Shown: in pieces, positions 9,287-18,236 of the stretch
Numbering within the stretch: the stretch's first letter is position 1
Layout: every line of letters starts with the position of its first letter
DNA from: Actinomycetes bacterium
Lineage (GTDB): Bacteria > Actinomycetota > Acidimicrobiia > Acidimicrobiales > Bog-793
Length of the DNA stretch: 36,315 nucleotides
NCBI GenBank assembly: GCA_021846125.1
Contig: JAJZCK010000004.1
Span: 1 to 36,315 of the forward strand
Reading direction: 5' to 3'
Made by a program: the position numbers and the translations under genes
Notes under the pieces: model-generated
Told to the model about the DNA's origin: nothing
The model's database searches: none
Seen by the model: only the letters and a program-made list of their open reading frames with translations

Positions 9287-11056
9287 ATGCGCTCGTCGCG
9301 CGTCGTCGTCACCGTCCTCGCCATAGGCATGCTCGTGCGGCATCTCGGCAGGACGCTACGCGACGTGGACAGGCGGTTCCGCCGCGGCTTCGAGGACTCC
9401 ACCTTCCCGGCGGCCTTCCTCGACCTCGACCTCGGCCTCACGGAGGTGAACGACGCTCTGTGCGCCATGCTCGGTCGTGACCGGGACGAGCTGCTGGGGC
9501 GATGCCTCCTCGACTTCCTCGACCCGGCGGACGCTGCCGAAGCTGCGTGGCTGCACGTCGGACCAGGGGCCGGGACCGCCCAAGGCGAGAGTCGTCTCTT
9601 GCGCCCGGACGGAAGCACGGTCTGGGCCCAGGTGGCAGGTTCGCTCGTCTCGCCCGACATCGGTCCGGCCTACCGCTTCTGTCAGCTGCGAGACGTCACC
9701 GAGCACCGCGTCGACCGGGAGAGGCTCACGCGCCAGGCGATCCACGACCCTCTCACGGGCCTCTACAACCGCACCCTCCTACTCGACCGAGCCGCCCAGG
9801 CACTTGCCCGCCTGCGTGACCGGCCGGGCGCCGTCGGGATGATCCTGCTAGATCTCGACCAGTTCAAGGTCGTCAACGACTCGCTCGGCCACGCCACGGG
9901 AGACACGGTGCTCACATCGCTCAGCCCGCGGCTCGCCGCCGCGATCGCCCCGACGGACACGCTCGCGCGCCTCGGCGGAGACGAGTTCGTCGTGCTGTGC
10001 GACGACCTGACCGGACCGCTCGATGCCATCGACCGGGCGACGCGGCTCGCCGAGGCAGTGCGCCAGCCCGCCCTTCTCCCCGGCACGAACTACATGGCGA
10101 CCGCGAGCATCGGCGTCGCGACCGCGTCCGCGGGTGCCTACGACGCCGATGCCCTGCTGCGCGACGCGGATGCGGCGATGTACAGGGCGAAGGCGGGTGG
10201 GCGGAACCGCATCGAGATGTTCGATCGTTCGATCCGCTACGAGACGCTCCGCCGCCTGCAGCTCGAGCACGACCTCCGGGCTGCGATCGCCGACGACGAC
10301 CTCCTCCTCGAGTACCAACCGATCGTCGACGCCCGCACGGGCCGGCCGGTCGCTCTCGAGGCGCTCGCGCGCTGGGACCACCCGAGCCGGGGCCGCATCG
10401 GTCCGGACGAGTTCGTCCCTCTCGCCGAGGAGACGGGGCTCGCCGTCGACCTCGGGGACTGGGTGCTGCGCACCGCGATCGACCAGCTCGCCGCCTGGCA
10501 GCTTGTCCACCTCCTGGAGCCGCCACTCAAGATGACGGTGAACGTCTCCGGCCACCAGCTGGCGGTCGCGGGCTTCGCAGGTCGCGTCGCCGAGCTGCTG
10601 CGCGCCTCGCCGATCGCGCCGGGCTCGCTCGGCATCGAGATCACCGAGTCGGTCATCATGGACGTGACGGCTGCCCACGACGCACTCGAGGCCCTGCGGG
10701 CCCACGGCGTCGTCGTGCTGCTCGACGACTTCGGGACGGGCTACTCCTCTCTCGCCTACCTCGAGCAGTTCCCGATCGACGTGCTGAAGATCGACCGGTC
10801 GTTCGTCGCTCGACTCGACGAGGATTCGCCTCGAGCGGTCGTGCTCGAGGCGATCGTCGCGATGGCCCGCGCGCTGCGCATCACGGTCATCGGCGAGGGC
10901 GTCGAGACCTCGGGCCAGCTCGCCAAGCTGCGGGACCTCGGGTGCTTGTGGGTCCAGGGCTTCGCGATCTCGCGCCCGCTACCCGCCTGCGACGTCGTCG
11001 AGTTCCTCGACGAGCAGCTCACCCTCGCTCGAGCCGTCGAGCAGGGCTCCGCATGA
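9287..11056 (+). CDS. PAS-GGDEF-EAL (cyclic-di-GMP turnover) protein
   Basis: RLGGDEFVVL; EALARW; NVSGHQL; ITESVIM; LDDFGTGYSSLAYL; IGEGVET. Confidence 0.95.
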   Translation: MRSSRVVVTVLAIGMLVRHLGRTLRDVDRRFRRGFEDSTFPAAFLDLDLGLTEVNDALCAMLGRDRDELLGRCLLDFLDPADAAEAAWLHVGPGAGTAQGESRLLRPDGSTVWAQVAGSLVSPDIGPAYRFCQLRDVTEHRVDRERLTRQAIHDPLTGLYNRTLLLDRAAQALARLRDRPGAVGMILLDLDQFKVVNDSLGHATGDTVLTSLSPRLAAAIAPTDTLARLGGDEFVVLCDDLTGPLDAIDRATRLAEAVRQPALLPGTNYMATASIGVATASAGAYDADALLRDADAAMYRAKAGGRNRIEMFDRSIRYETLRRLQLEHDLRAAIADDDLLLEYQPIVDARTGRPVALEALARWDHPSRGRIGPDEFVPLAEETGLAVDLGDWVLRTAIDQLAAWQLVHLLEPPLKMTVNVSGHQLAVAGFAGRVAELLRASPIAPGSLGIEITESVIMDVTAAHDALEALRAHGVVVLLDDFGTGYSSLAYLEQFPIDVLKIDRSFVARLDEDSPRAVVLEAIVAMARALRITVIGEGVETSGQLAKLRDLGCLWVQGFAISRPLPACDVVEFLDEQLTLARAVEQGSA

Positions 11057-11071
11057 CCGGCACGGTGGTGG

Positions 11072-11692
11072 CTAGCCAGCGAGCCCGACCGGGCAGCTGA
11101 CACCGGTTCCGCCGAGACCGCAGTAGCCGCGCGGGTTCTTCGCGAGGTACTGCTGGTGGTAGTCCTCCGCGTAGTAGAAGTCCCCCGCCTCGGCCAGGTC
11201 CGTCGCTATCGTGCCGTACCCAGCGGCGTCGAGCCGCTCCTGGTAGCGGTCGCGTACCGCTTTCGCCACCTCGAGCTGCGCGGGAGACGTCGCGAACAGC
11301 ACGGATCGATACTGGGTACCGACGTCGTTGCCCTGGCGCATCACCTGGGTCGGGTCGTGGCCTTCGAAGAACGCCGAGACGAGCGTCTCGACGCCAAGAC
11401 GCTCCGGGTCGAAGACGACCAGCACGACCTCCGCATGGCCCGTCCGCCCAGTGCAGACCTCCTCGTAGGTCGGGTGCGGTGTGTAGCCGCCCGAGTAGCC
11501 CACTGCCGTCGTGACGACTCCGGGTAGCTGCCAGAAGATGCGCTCCGCTCCCCAGAAGCAGCCGAGCCCGAGGACGAGCCGCACCGTCCCGCCCGGGAAC
11601 GGTGGGACGATCGGCGTCCGCAGCACAGCGTGGTGGCCGAGCGGCCCGAGCGGCGTCGTCCGACCGGGGAGCGCCCGCTCCGGTGCGACCAT
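11072..11692 (-). CDS. msrA: Peptide-methionine (S)-S-oxide reductase MsrA
   Basis: [49 protein letters not shown] at 11692 chosen, in-frame upstream GTGs possible. Confidence 0.93.
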   Translation of the reverse strand: MVAPERALPGRTTPLGPLGHHAVLRTPIVPPFPGGTVRLVLGLGCFWGAERIFWQLPGVVTTAVGYSGGYTPHPTYEEVCTGRTGHAEVVLVVFDPERLGVETLVSAFFEGHDPTQVMRQGNDVGTQYRSVLFATSPAQLEVAKAVRDRYQERLDAAGYGTIATDLAEAGDFYYAEDYHQQYLAKNPRGYCGLGGTGVSCPVGLAG

Positions 11693-11728
11693 CTTCTCCA
11701 CGCGACCTGACTTCTCCACGCGACCTGA
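11693..11728. repeat. 18-bp perfect tandem duplication immediately upstream of msrA, containing the GGAGAAG ribosome-binding-like sequence
   Basis: (cttctccacgcgacctga)x2 on the + strand; read on the - strand as TCAGGTCGCGTGGAGAAG x2 followed by ATG. Confidence 0.9.
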
Positions 11729-12024
11729 GAGCATCCCGGTCACCGTCGCTCTCCCGGCTGTGGCGTCCTCCCCGCCCGGCGTCTCGCACGGACTGGCCCG
11801 GCGGCCGCGAGGCCCGCGCCGACCTCCCTTACCCCGGATCGAGCCAGTAGCACAGCAGCTCGCACCGCTCCTCCTCGTCCCGCTCGCCGACCGCAGCGGC
11901 TTCGCGCCGCAGGGCACCGACGCTAGCGAGAAATCCCCTGCTCCCCGCCTCTCGCCAGCGCACGTGACCCCTCCCCCTCCAGCCCGCAGAGCACAGTGCG
12001 TCGAGTCCCCCCGGCGAGCCGGGC

Positions 12025-12216
12025 ACCCACCTGAGCGACGACGGCGTGCAATGGGAACTCTGGACGCGCTCACCCGAATCGGCGCACGAGGTGACCACCC
12101 TCACGAGCGACCGTGGCACGCCGGACAAGATTCTCCCCGGACGCGTGCTCAGCTACCCCGGCGCCCACCGGTGCCGCATCGGCACGAACTACCGCCAGCT
12201 CCCGGTGAACCGCCCC
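12025..12216 (+). pseudogene. Catalase remnant with large internal deletion
   Basis: Frame of ORF 12046..12303 extended upstream reads [64 protein letters not shown]; compare catalase THLRDxDxQWDFWxLSPESAHQVTxLMSDRGIP ... SPDKMLQGRLFSYxDTHRYRLGxNYxQLPVN. Confidence 0.82.
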
Positions 12217-12240
12217 GCTCCCCGACCCGCTCCTACGACC

Positions 12241-12294
<54 letters not shown>

Positions 12295-12322
12295 CAGAAC
12301 TAGAGTGCAGGGCTCCAGCACC

Positions 12323-12547
12323 ATGACGGAGGGGAGAGCCATGCGCGGGTCGGTCGTGGGTGCTCTCGTCGTCGCTACGGTCAACAAGCACCATCTCGCC
12401 GGGTTGGCCGGCATCGTCGTCGGCGTGCTGCTCGTCGTGCTCGGGGGCCTTCGCGTCTTCGGGCGCACCGTGCGGTCGATGCTCGTCCCGGTCGTCGGTC
12501 TCGTCGTCGTCGGGATCGGCCTGCTCCTCTACTTCCGGGTCGTCTGA
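12323..12547 (+). CDS. Small two-helix membrane protein
   Basis: MTEGRAMRGSVVGALVVATVNKHHLAGLAGIVVGVLLVVLGGLRVFGRTVRSMLVPVVGLVVVGIGLLLYFRVV; two hydrophobic segments. Confidence 0.6.
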   Translation: MTEGRAMRGSVVGALVVATVNKHHLAGLAGIVVGVLLVVLGGLRVFGRTVRSMLVPVVGLVVVGIGLLLYFRVV

Positions 12548-12632
12548 GCCCGAGCCGCGAGCCACACAGGGCAGCGGTCGGCGATCTCGGGCTCGCGCCG
12601 ACGCGGGAACGGTGGCGCCGTATCCTCGCGAG

Positions 12633-13358
12633 ATGGAGCTGTCGGAGCGCCGGGGTGTCGTCTCGTCTCCGGAGATTCGCCGCGTACCGGTCGGACGGCG
12701 GGTCTTCCTTGCAATGGCGGGACTCGGGGGCGTCGGCGTCGTGGTCGGCGCGAAGATCCAGCGCGCCGTCGGCTCGTTCCTCGGCTCGGGGCTGGGCGCC
12801 TTCCTGCCCGGCGGCAACCGGTTCAGGCTTTACACGATCACCGGCTCGTTCCCGGTCATCTCCCCCGCCCACTACAGGCTTCGCATCTCGGGGATCGTGG
12901 AGCGCCCCGTGCTGCTCACCTTGGACCAGCTCCAGGCGATGCCGGGGACGCGCCTCGTAAAGGACTTCCAGTGTGTGACGGGATGGCGTGTCCCCCGCGT
13001 GCACTGGGACGGCGTCCGCCTCGCGGACCTGCTCGACCTCGCAGGGGTCGGGGCGGGCGCGGTCGCCCTGTCGTTCCGTTCCTACGACGGAGCGGACACC
13101 GAGAGCCTCACGCTCGACCAGGCACGCCTGCCGGACGTCATCGTCGCCTACTCCATGCTCGGCGGACCGATCACCGCGGAGCACGGTGGCCCGGTGCGTC
13201 TCTATGTCGCCCCCATGTACGGCTACAAGTCGCTCAAGTGGCTGTCGGAGATCCGGGTCGTCGACAAGGTCGAGCCCGGCTTCTGGGAGCAGAACGGCTA
13301 TGCGGTGAACGCCTGGGTCGGTGCGTCGAACGGCCGCAGCGACGCGCCGATCGAGTGA
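12633..13358 (+). CDS. Molybdopterin-dependent oxidoreductase (sulfite-oxidase/MsrP-like fold), Tat signal
   Basis: VGRRVFLAMAGLGG Tat motif; FQCVTGW with the Mo-ligand-type Cys; GGPVRLYVAPMYGYKSLKWLSEI. Confidence 0.9.
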   Translation: MELSERRGVVSSPEIRRVPVGRRVFLAMAGLGGVGVVVGAKIQRAVGSFLGSGLGAFLPGGNRFRLYTITGSFPVISPAHYRLRISGIVERPVLLTLDQLQAMPGTRLVKDFQCVTGWRVPRVHWDGVRLADLLDLAGVGAGAVALSFRSYDGADTESLTLDQARLPDVIVAYSMLGGPITAEHGGPVRLYVAPMYGYKSLKWLSEIRVVDKVEPGFWEQNGYAVNAWVGASNGRSDAPIE

Positions 13359-14098
13359 GCCGGACCGACCCCCCTCGCAAGGGCACATTCGGCGCAGCTC
13401 CGCCTGGGAAGCGAGGTCAGGTCCACAAAGTCGTGCTCGCTCGCTTCGACGCTGTCGAGCGGCTGGCGCACTGGGCGAACGCCCTTCTGTTCGGGATCCT
13501 CGTAGCGACGGCGCTCCCGCTCTACTTCGCCTCGATCGAGAGCGTCGTCGGCCGCCGCGCCCTCGTCGCGGAGATCCACCTCTGGGCCGGCGTCGCGCTC
13601 CCCGTGCCGCTCGGCGCGAGCCTGGCCGGTCCGTGGGGTGCGCGCTTTCGCCGCGACGTCCGCCGCCTCAACCGCTGGAGCAGCGAAGAGCTGCGCTGGC
13701 TCCGCTCCCTCGGCACCCGTGCCGTCCCCTCCCGCCTCGCGGACAAGTTCAACCCCGGCCAGAAGCTCAACGCGGCATTCACGGCCGGCGCGATCGTCGT
13801 CATGCTCGCGTCGGGGTCGGTCCTCAAGTGGTTCACGCTGTTCCCCCTCAGTTGGCGTACGGGCGCGACGTTCGTCCACGACGTCCTCGCGACCGTGGTC
13901 GTCGTGGTCGTCACAGGGCACGTCGTCCTCGCCCTCGCGCACCCGCAGGCGCTGCGCTCCATGGTCACAGGGACGGTCAGCGAGGACTGGGCACACCGCC
14001 ACGCGGGAGGCTGGGCGGCAAACGAGCTCGGGGACGGCGGGAGCGTCACGCCCGCGCGGACCGGTGGAGAGCCCGGGCCCCACGACGAGACCACCTAG
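13355..14098 (+). CDS. Membrane-bound b-type cytochrome (cytochrome b561/formate-dehydrogenase-gamma-like)
   Basis: GTG start overlapping the previous stop (GTGA); VERLAHWANALLFGILVATALPLYF, HLWAGVALPVPLG, FNPGQKLNAAFT, FVHDVLATVVVVVVTGHVVLAL. Confidence 0.85.
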   Translation: MSRTDPPRKGTFGAAPPGKRGQVHKVVLARFDAVERLAHWANALLFGILVATALPLYFASIESVVGRRALVAEIHLWAGVALPVPLGASLAGPWGARFRRDVRRLNRWSSEELRWLRSLGTRAVPSRLADKFNPGQKLNAAFTAGAIVVMLASGSVLKWFTLFPLSWRTGATFVHDVLATVVVVVVTGHVVLALAHPQALRSMVTGTVSEDWAHRHAGGWAANELGDGGSVTPARTGGEPGPHDETT

Positions 14099-14152
14099 AG
14101 CGAAAGCCCGGCCGGCCTGGCCACCTCGTCCACGAACGACGTCCAAAGGTCA

Positions 14153-14205
14153 CTCCTCGGCTCGCGGCCCGTGCGTCGGCGGACCACGAGCCGCGAGCCG
14201 AGGAG
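14153..14205. terminator. Strong inverted repeat between convergent genes (likely bidirectional terminator)
   Basis: ctcctcggctcgcggc c cgtg cgtcggcggac cacg a gccgcgagccgaggag: 16-bp perfect arms plus 4-bp inner arms, 11-nt loop. Confidence 0.75.
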
Positions 14206-14220
14206 CGGCCGCGCGCCGTG

Positions 14221-15051
14221 CTAGCTCTCGAGCGGATGCAGACCGCGCGCGGGGAGGATCGCTACCGAGGTCGCCAGGAGCGTGTTGGCGGAGGTCACCT
14301 TTCCGCGCACGACGACCCGGTCACCGTCGGCGAGGCTCGCGAAGTCCACCGCGGCGGTGGCGGTCGACGACGTCGACTGGTTCGCCGGGACCGACACCGG
14401 CCTGCCCTCGGTCCCGAGCTCGGTGTACGTGGTGGTCGAACCGACGTCGACGGTCACCGAGAGCATCCCGTGACGACCCCGGGACAGCGTAAAGTCGCCG
14501 GTGACGCCGGTGACGCCGGTGTTGCTGCTACTGCTACTGCTGAGAGCCGACACGGTTCCCTCGAAACGCACCGTGCCGTCGAAGACGATCCGCACCGAGG
14601 TCGCGTCGATCGTGTCCGCCGCCTTGAAGCTGCCTTGGACCTCGACCCTGTCGCCGACGGCGACGCTCGCGATCGACACGGCAGAGGTCGCCCCACGCTC
14701 GTGGAAGGTGGTGCCGGTGCTCACATCGACCGCGAGCTGCAGCAGCCCGTCGCGTCCGGCGGAGATCGTGAAGCCGCCGCTCGTGCCGCTCGTGCCGCTC
14801 GTGCCGCTCGTGCCGAGGCTCACCACCGTGCCTTCGATGCTCCGCTCCCCGCGCCGGGCGCCGGCCGGGCCGTGACCGTCGTGACCCTTGCCTGCCGGGC
14901 CGTGGTGACCTGGTGGGACCGACCCTTGCGCGCTCGCGATCCCCGGCGCGCCGAGGATGAGGGCGCCGGCTACGACCCCTGCCGGAACTGCCGTCCACCT
15001 TCCCGGGACCCACCTGCTGCCCGGATGCTTCGCGATCTTCGTGACGACCAT
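14221..15051 (-). CDS. Secreted DUF5666-like protein with low-complexity GTS/SSS/TGV inserts
   Basis: Signal peptide ending GIASAQG; two repeated modules (IEGTVVSLG...GDRVEVQGSFKAADTIDATSVRI and FEGTVSAL...GDRVVVRGKVTSANTLLATSVAIL). Confidence 0.75.
   Translation of the reverse strand: MVVTKIAKHPGSRWVPGRWTAVPAGVVAGALILGAPGIASAQGSVPPGHHGPAGKGHDGHGPAGARRGERSIEGTVVSLGTSGTSGTSGTSGGFTISAGRDGLLQLAVDVSTGTTFHERGATSAVSIASVAVGDRVEVQGSFKAADTIDATSVRIVFDGTVRFEGTVSALSSSSSSNTGVTGVTGDFTLSRGRHGMLSVTVDVGSTTTYTELGTEGRPVSVPANQSTSSTATAAVDFASLADGDRVVVRGKVTSANTLLATSVAILPARGLHPLES
14774..14818. repeat. In-frame 9-bp tandem repeat gtgccgctc within the DUF5666-like gene
   Basis: Encodes GTSGTSGTSGTSG on the minus strand. 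Confidence 0.9.
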
Positions 15052-15214
15052 CGGACGCTCCTTCCCAGTGTCTGCGACCCAGCTCCTTCACGAGCCGCCA
15101 GGGCTCCGTGCCCGTAACAAGTGTCGACGACCGGTGTTAGAGATCTGCGAGATCCCGGTTAGGACCGCGCACGGCTCGCATCGACCCGGCGTGCCGATGT
15201 ACGAGACTGGAGAG

Positions 15215-16267
15215 ATGGCGAGACTCCACGACCCAGGTGCCCGCAGCTTCGCGTCGGACAACCACGCGGGGGCGCACCCAGAGCTGATCGCGGCGCTTGC
15301 CGAGGCGAACGGCGGCCACCAGCCCGCCTACGGCGGCGACGCCTACACCGCGCGTCTGCGAGAGGTCGTGGCCATGCACTTCGGCGAGCAGGCCGAGGTG
15401 TACCCCGTGTTCAACGGCACAGGAGCGAACGTCGTCTCGCTGCAGGCGATGCTCCCGCGCTGGGGGGCGGCGATATGCGCCGATAGCGCCCATGTGAACA
15501 CCGACGAGAACGGCGCGTGCGAGCGTGTCGCCGGAATCAAGCTGCTCGGCGTCGCAACTCCCGACGGCAAGCTCACGCCCGATCTCGTCGACCGGCACGC
15601 GTGGGGCTTCGGCGACGTCCACCACGCGCAGCCCCTCGTCGTGACCGTGACCGAGTCGAGCGAGGTCGGCACCGTCTACAGCGTGCAGGAGCTGGCGTCG
15701 CTCTGCTCCCACGCGCACAGCCTGCAGATGCGCGTCCACCTCGACGGCGCTCGCCTCGCGAACGCCGCGGCGGCGCTCGACGTGCCCCTCCGGGCTCTCA
15801 CGACAGACGCGGGCGTCGACGTCGTCTCCCTCGGCGGCACGAAGAACGGGATGCTCTTCGGCGAGGCGATCGTCGTGCTCGACCCGCAGGCCACCACGGG
15901 CATCGACTACCTGCGAAAGAGCGGGATGCAGCTCGCCTCGAAGATGCGGTTCGTCTCCGCACAGCTCGTCGCGCTCTTCGAGGACGACCTGTGGTTGACC
16001 TCGGCCCGCCACGCGAACGCGATGGCGCGCCGCCTCCACGAAGCTGTCGCATCCCTCCCCGGCGTGCAGGTCACCCGGGCCGTCGAGGCGAACGCCGTGT
16101 TCGCGGTCCTACCGGAGGGCGTCGCCGACCGCCTGCGGGAGCGCTACCGCTTCTACGACTGGGACCACGGTACCGGCGAGGTCCGCTGGATGTGTGCTTT
16201 CGACACCACCGACGACGACGTCGACGCGTTCGCCGGCGCGCTCGAGAAAGCGCTCACGCGAGGGTGA
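15215..16267 (+). CDS. Low-specificity L-threonine aldolase / beta-eliminating lyase family
   Basis: ARSFASDNHAGAHPE; YGGDAYTARL; VFNGTGANV; HLDGARLANAAAAL; VSLGGTKNGMLFGEAIV (PLP Lys). Confidence 0.9.
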   Translation: MARLHDPGARSFASDNHAGAHPELIAALAEANGGHQPAYGGDAYTARLREVVAMHFGEQAEVYPVFNGTGANVVSLQAMLPRWGAAICADSAHVNTDENGACERVAGIKLLGVATPDGKLTPDLVDRHAWGFGDVHHAQPLVVTVTESSEVGTVYSVQELASLCSHAHSLQMRVHLDGARLANAAAALDVPLRALTTDAGVDVVSLGGTKNGMLFGEAIVVLDPQATTGIDYLRKSGMQLASKMRFVSAQLVALFEDDLWLTSARHANAMARRLHEAVASLPGVQVTRAVEANAVFAVLPEGVADRLRERYRFYDWDHGTGEVRWMCAFDTTDDDVDAFAGALEKALTRG

Positions 16268-16359
16268 GGCTGCGTCGGACCGCTTCCCACCTCGTAGACG
16301 AGCGCAGGGCGTGGCGACGCGTCGCACGAGACAGCGACGGGCGAGCCGTCGGCGACCTG

Positions 16360-18174
16360 TCAGCCCTTCGCCGCCTCGGCGAGCTCGGCGAGCGCGATCC
16401 AGCGCTCCTCGGCCTCGTCGAGGCTCGCCTGGGCCGCGGCGAGATCGGACCCGACACGGGCGAGCTCGACATGGTCGACGAGCCCGCGCATCGCCTCGAC
16501 GAGCTCGTCGCGCCTGCGGGCGAGACGCGCGAGGTCCTTCTCGACCTGCCGTAGCCGGTAGGCGATCGTGCTCGGCGAGCCCTGCTCGACATCCGGCTGT
16601 CGGCGCCGGGGGCTACCCGCCGGAGTCACGGGCCCACCTGCCCTCGGAGAGCCACGCTGCGCTGCCGGGCGCACTGGCGACACCGACCCAGCGACAGGTG
16701 CCGACGCTGCGCCGTCGCGGCGCGTGACCTGCTCCACCCATCCCGCGACACCTCCCGGGACGGCTGCGACCCTCCCGGTCTCGTCGACCGCGACGAGACG
16801 CTCGGTCACCCGGTCGAGGAAGGTGCGGTCGTGGCTCACCACGACGAGCGCGCCAGGCCAGTCCTCGAGGAAGTCCTCGAGGATGCGGAGCGTGTCGAGG
16901 TCGAGGTCGTTCGTCGGCTCGTCGAGGACGAGAAGGTTCGGCCGCCCGGCGAGCACGAGAAGGAGCTGCAGCCGGCGGCGCTCGCCACCCGACAATGTCC
17001 CCACGCGGGCGAAGGGGAGCTCGCCCGTGAACCAGAAGCGCTCCATCAACGCGACGTCCTCGGGGGCTCCCGGAGCACGCGTCGGACCCGCGACGAGATC
17101 GCGCACCCGCGCTGCGGGGTCGAGCTCCGCGCTCTTCTGGTCGTAGTAGCCACACACGACGGTCCGTCCCACCTGCACCGTGCCGGCCGTCGGTGCGCGC
17201 CTCGCGCACACGAGGTCGAGCAGGGTCGACTTCCCGGTACCGTTCGCGCCGACCACACCGAGGCGCTCGCGGGGATCGAGCACGAGGTCGACCTCCGCGA
17301 GCACCAGCGGCCCGGCCGCGTCGTAGGCGAACGCGACCCCTGCCATCTCGACGACCTTGTCACCGAGGCGCGGCGTGCGGAAGCCGAGCGCGAGCTCCCC
17401 GGCGCGCGCCGGCGGCTCGGCGCGACCCTCCACGACGCGTGTCGCCGCGTCGATACGCGCCTGTGGCTTGCGGGTGCGCGCCGGCGCGCCACGCCGGAGC
17501 CACGCGAGCTCCCGGCGGGCGAGGTTGCGCCGCGAGCGCTCTGCCGAGACCGCCAGCTCCTCCCGCTCGGCACGCGCCTCGAGATAGGAGGCGTATCCGC
17601 CCTCGTGGACGTAGCCTCGCCCTCGGTCGAGCTCCAACATCCGCGTCGTGCACCGGTCGAGAAGGTGCCGGTCGTGGCTCACGAGGACGAGCCCGCCTGG
17701 CCGGCCGAGCAGCTGCACCTCCAGCCATGCGACGGCGCCGAGGTCGAGGTGGTTCGTCGGCTCGTCGAGCACGAGCAGCTCGGCGGGACGCGCGAGGACA
17801 GCCGCCAGGGCGACGCGCTTGGCCTGACCGCCGGAGAGCTCGGCGACATCGGCGTCCGACCGGCGGCCCATGCCGAGGCGCTCGAGGGCCGCGTCACCCT
17901 CCCAGCCCGCGTCGACCGCGTCGCGCACCCGACCCCGGGCGAGCTCGGGCTCCTGCTCCAGATAGCCGACCCGGACCCCCCGCCCGCGAAGGACACGACC
18001 CGTCTCGGGCGGCTCGACGCCGGCGACGAGCCGCAGGAGCGTCGACTTGCCCGTGCCGTTGATCCCCACGACGCCGATCCGGTCCCCGTCGCGCACCGTG
18101 AGCGCCAGCTCTTCGAACACGGTCCTGTCGCTGCGGCGCGCGGACACCTGCTTCAGATCGACCAGGATCGCCAC
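16360..18174 (-). CDS. ABC-F family ATPase (duplicated ABC domains)
   Basis: Two Walker A motifs GINGTGKST and GANGTGKST; LSGGQAKRVALA and LSGGERRRLQLL; DEPTNHLDL and DEPTNDLDL. Confidence 0.95.
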   Translation of the reverse strand: MAILVDLKQVSARRSDRTVFEELALTVRDGDRIGVVGINGTGKSTLLRLVAGVEPPETGRVLRGRGVRVGYLEQEPELARGRVRDAVDAGWEGDAALERLGMGRRSDADVAELSGGQAKRVALAAVLARPAELLVLDEPTNHLDLGAVAWLEVQLLGRPGGLVLVSHDRHLLDRCTTRMLELDRGRGYVHEGGYASYLEARAEREELAVSAERSRRNLARRELAWLRRGAPARTRKPQARIDAATRVVEGRAEPPARAGELALGFRTPRLGDKVVEMAGVAFAYDAAGPLVLAEVDLVLDPRERLGVVGANGTGKSTLLDLVCARRAPTAGTVQVGRTVVCGYYDQKSAELDPAARVRDLVAGPTRAPGAPEDVALMERFWFTGELPFARVGTLSGGERRRLQLLLVLAGRPNLLVLDEPTNDLDLDTLRILEDFLEDWPGALVVVSHDRTFLDRVTERLVAVDETGRVAAVPGGVAGWVEQVTRRDGAASAPVAGSVSPVRPAAQRGSPRAGGPVTPAGSPRRRQPDVEQGSPSTIAYRLRQVEKDLARLARRRDELVEAMRGLVDHVELARVGSDLAAAQASLDEAEERWIALAELAEAAKG

Positions 18175-18236
18175 GACACGGCGAGGCTACCCGCCTGAGT
18201 CGTCGACGAGTGCAGCCCGCAGCTAGAGTCCGGCTC

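Noticed and set aside
16318-16336. gcgacgcgtcgc palindrome between threonine aldolase and ABC-F genes
   Set aside because: Short GC palindrome expected by chance at this composition; no further structure supports a terminator or operator.
16831-18198. 455-aa plus-strand ORF antisense to the ABC-F gene
   Set aside because: Antisense shadow of a well-supported ABC-F ATPase.
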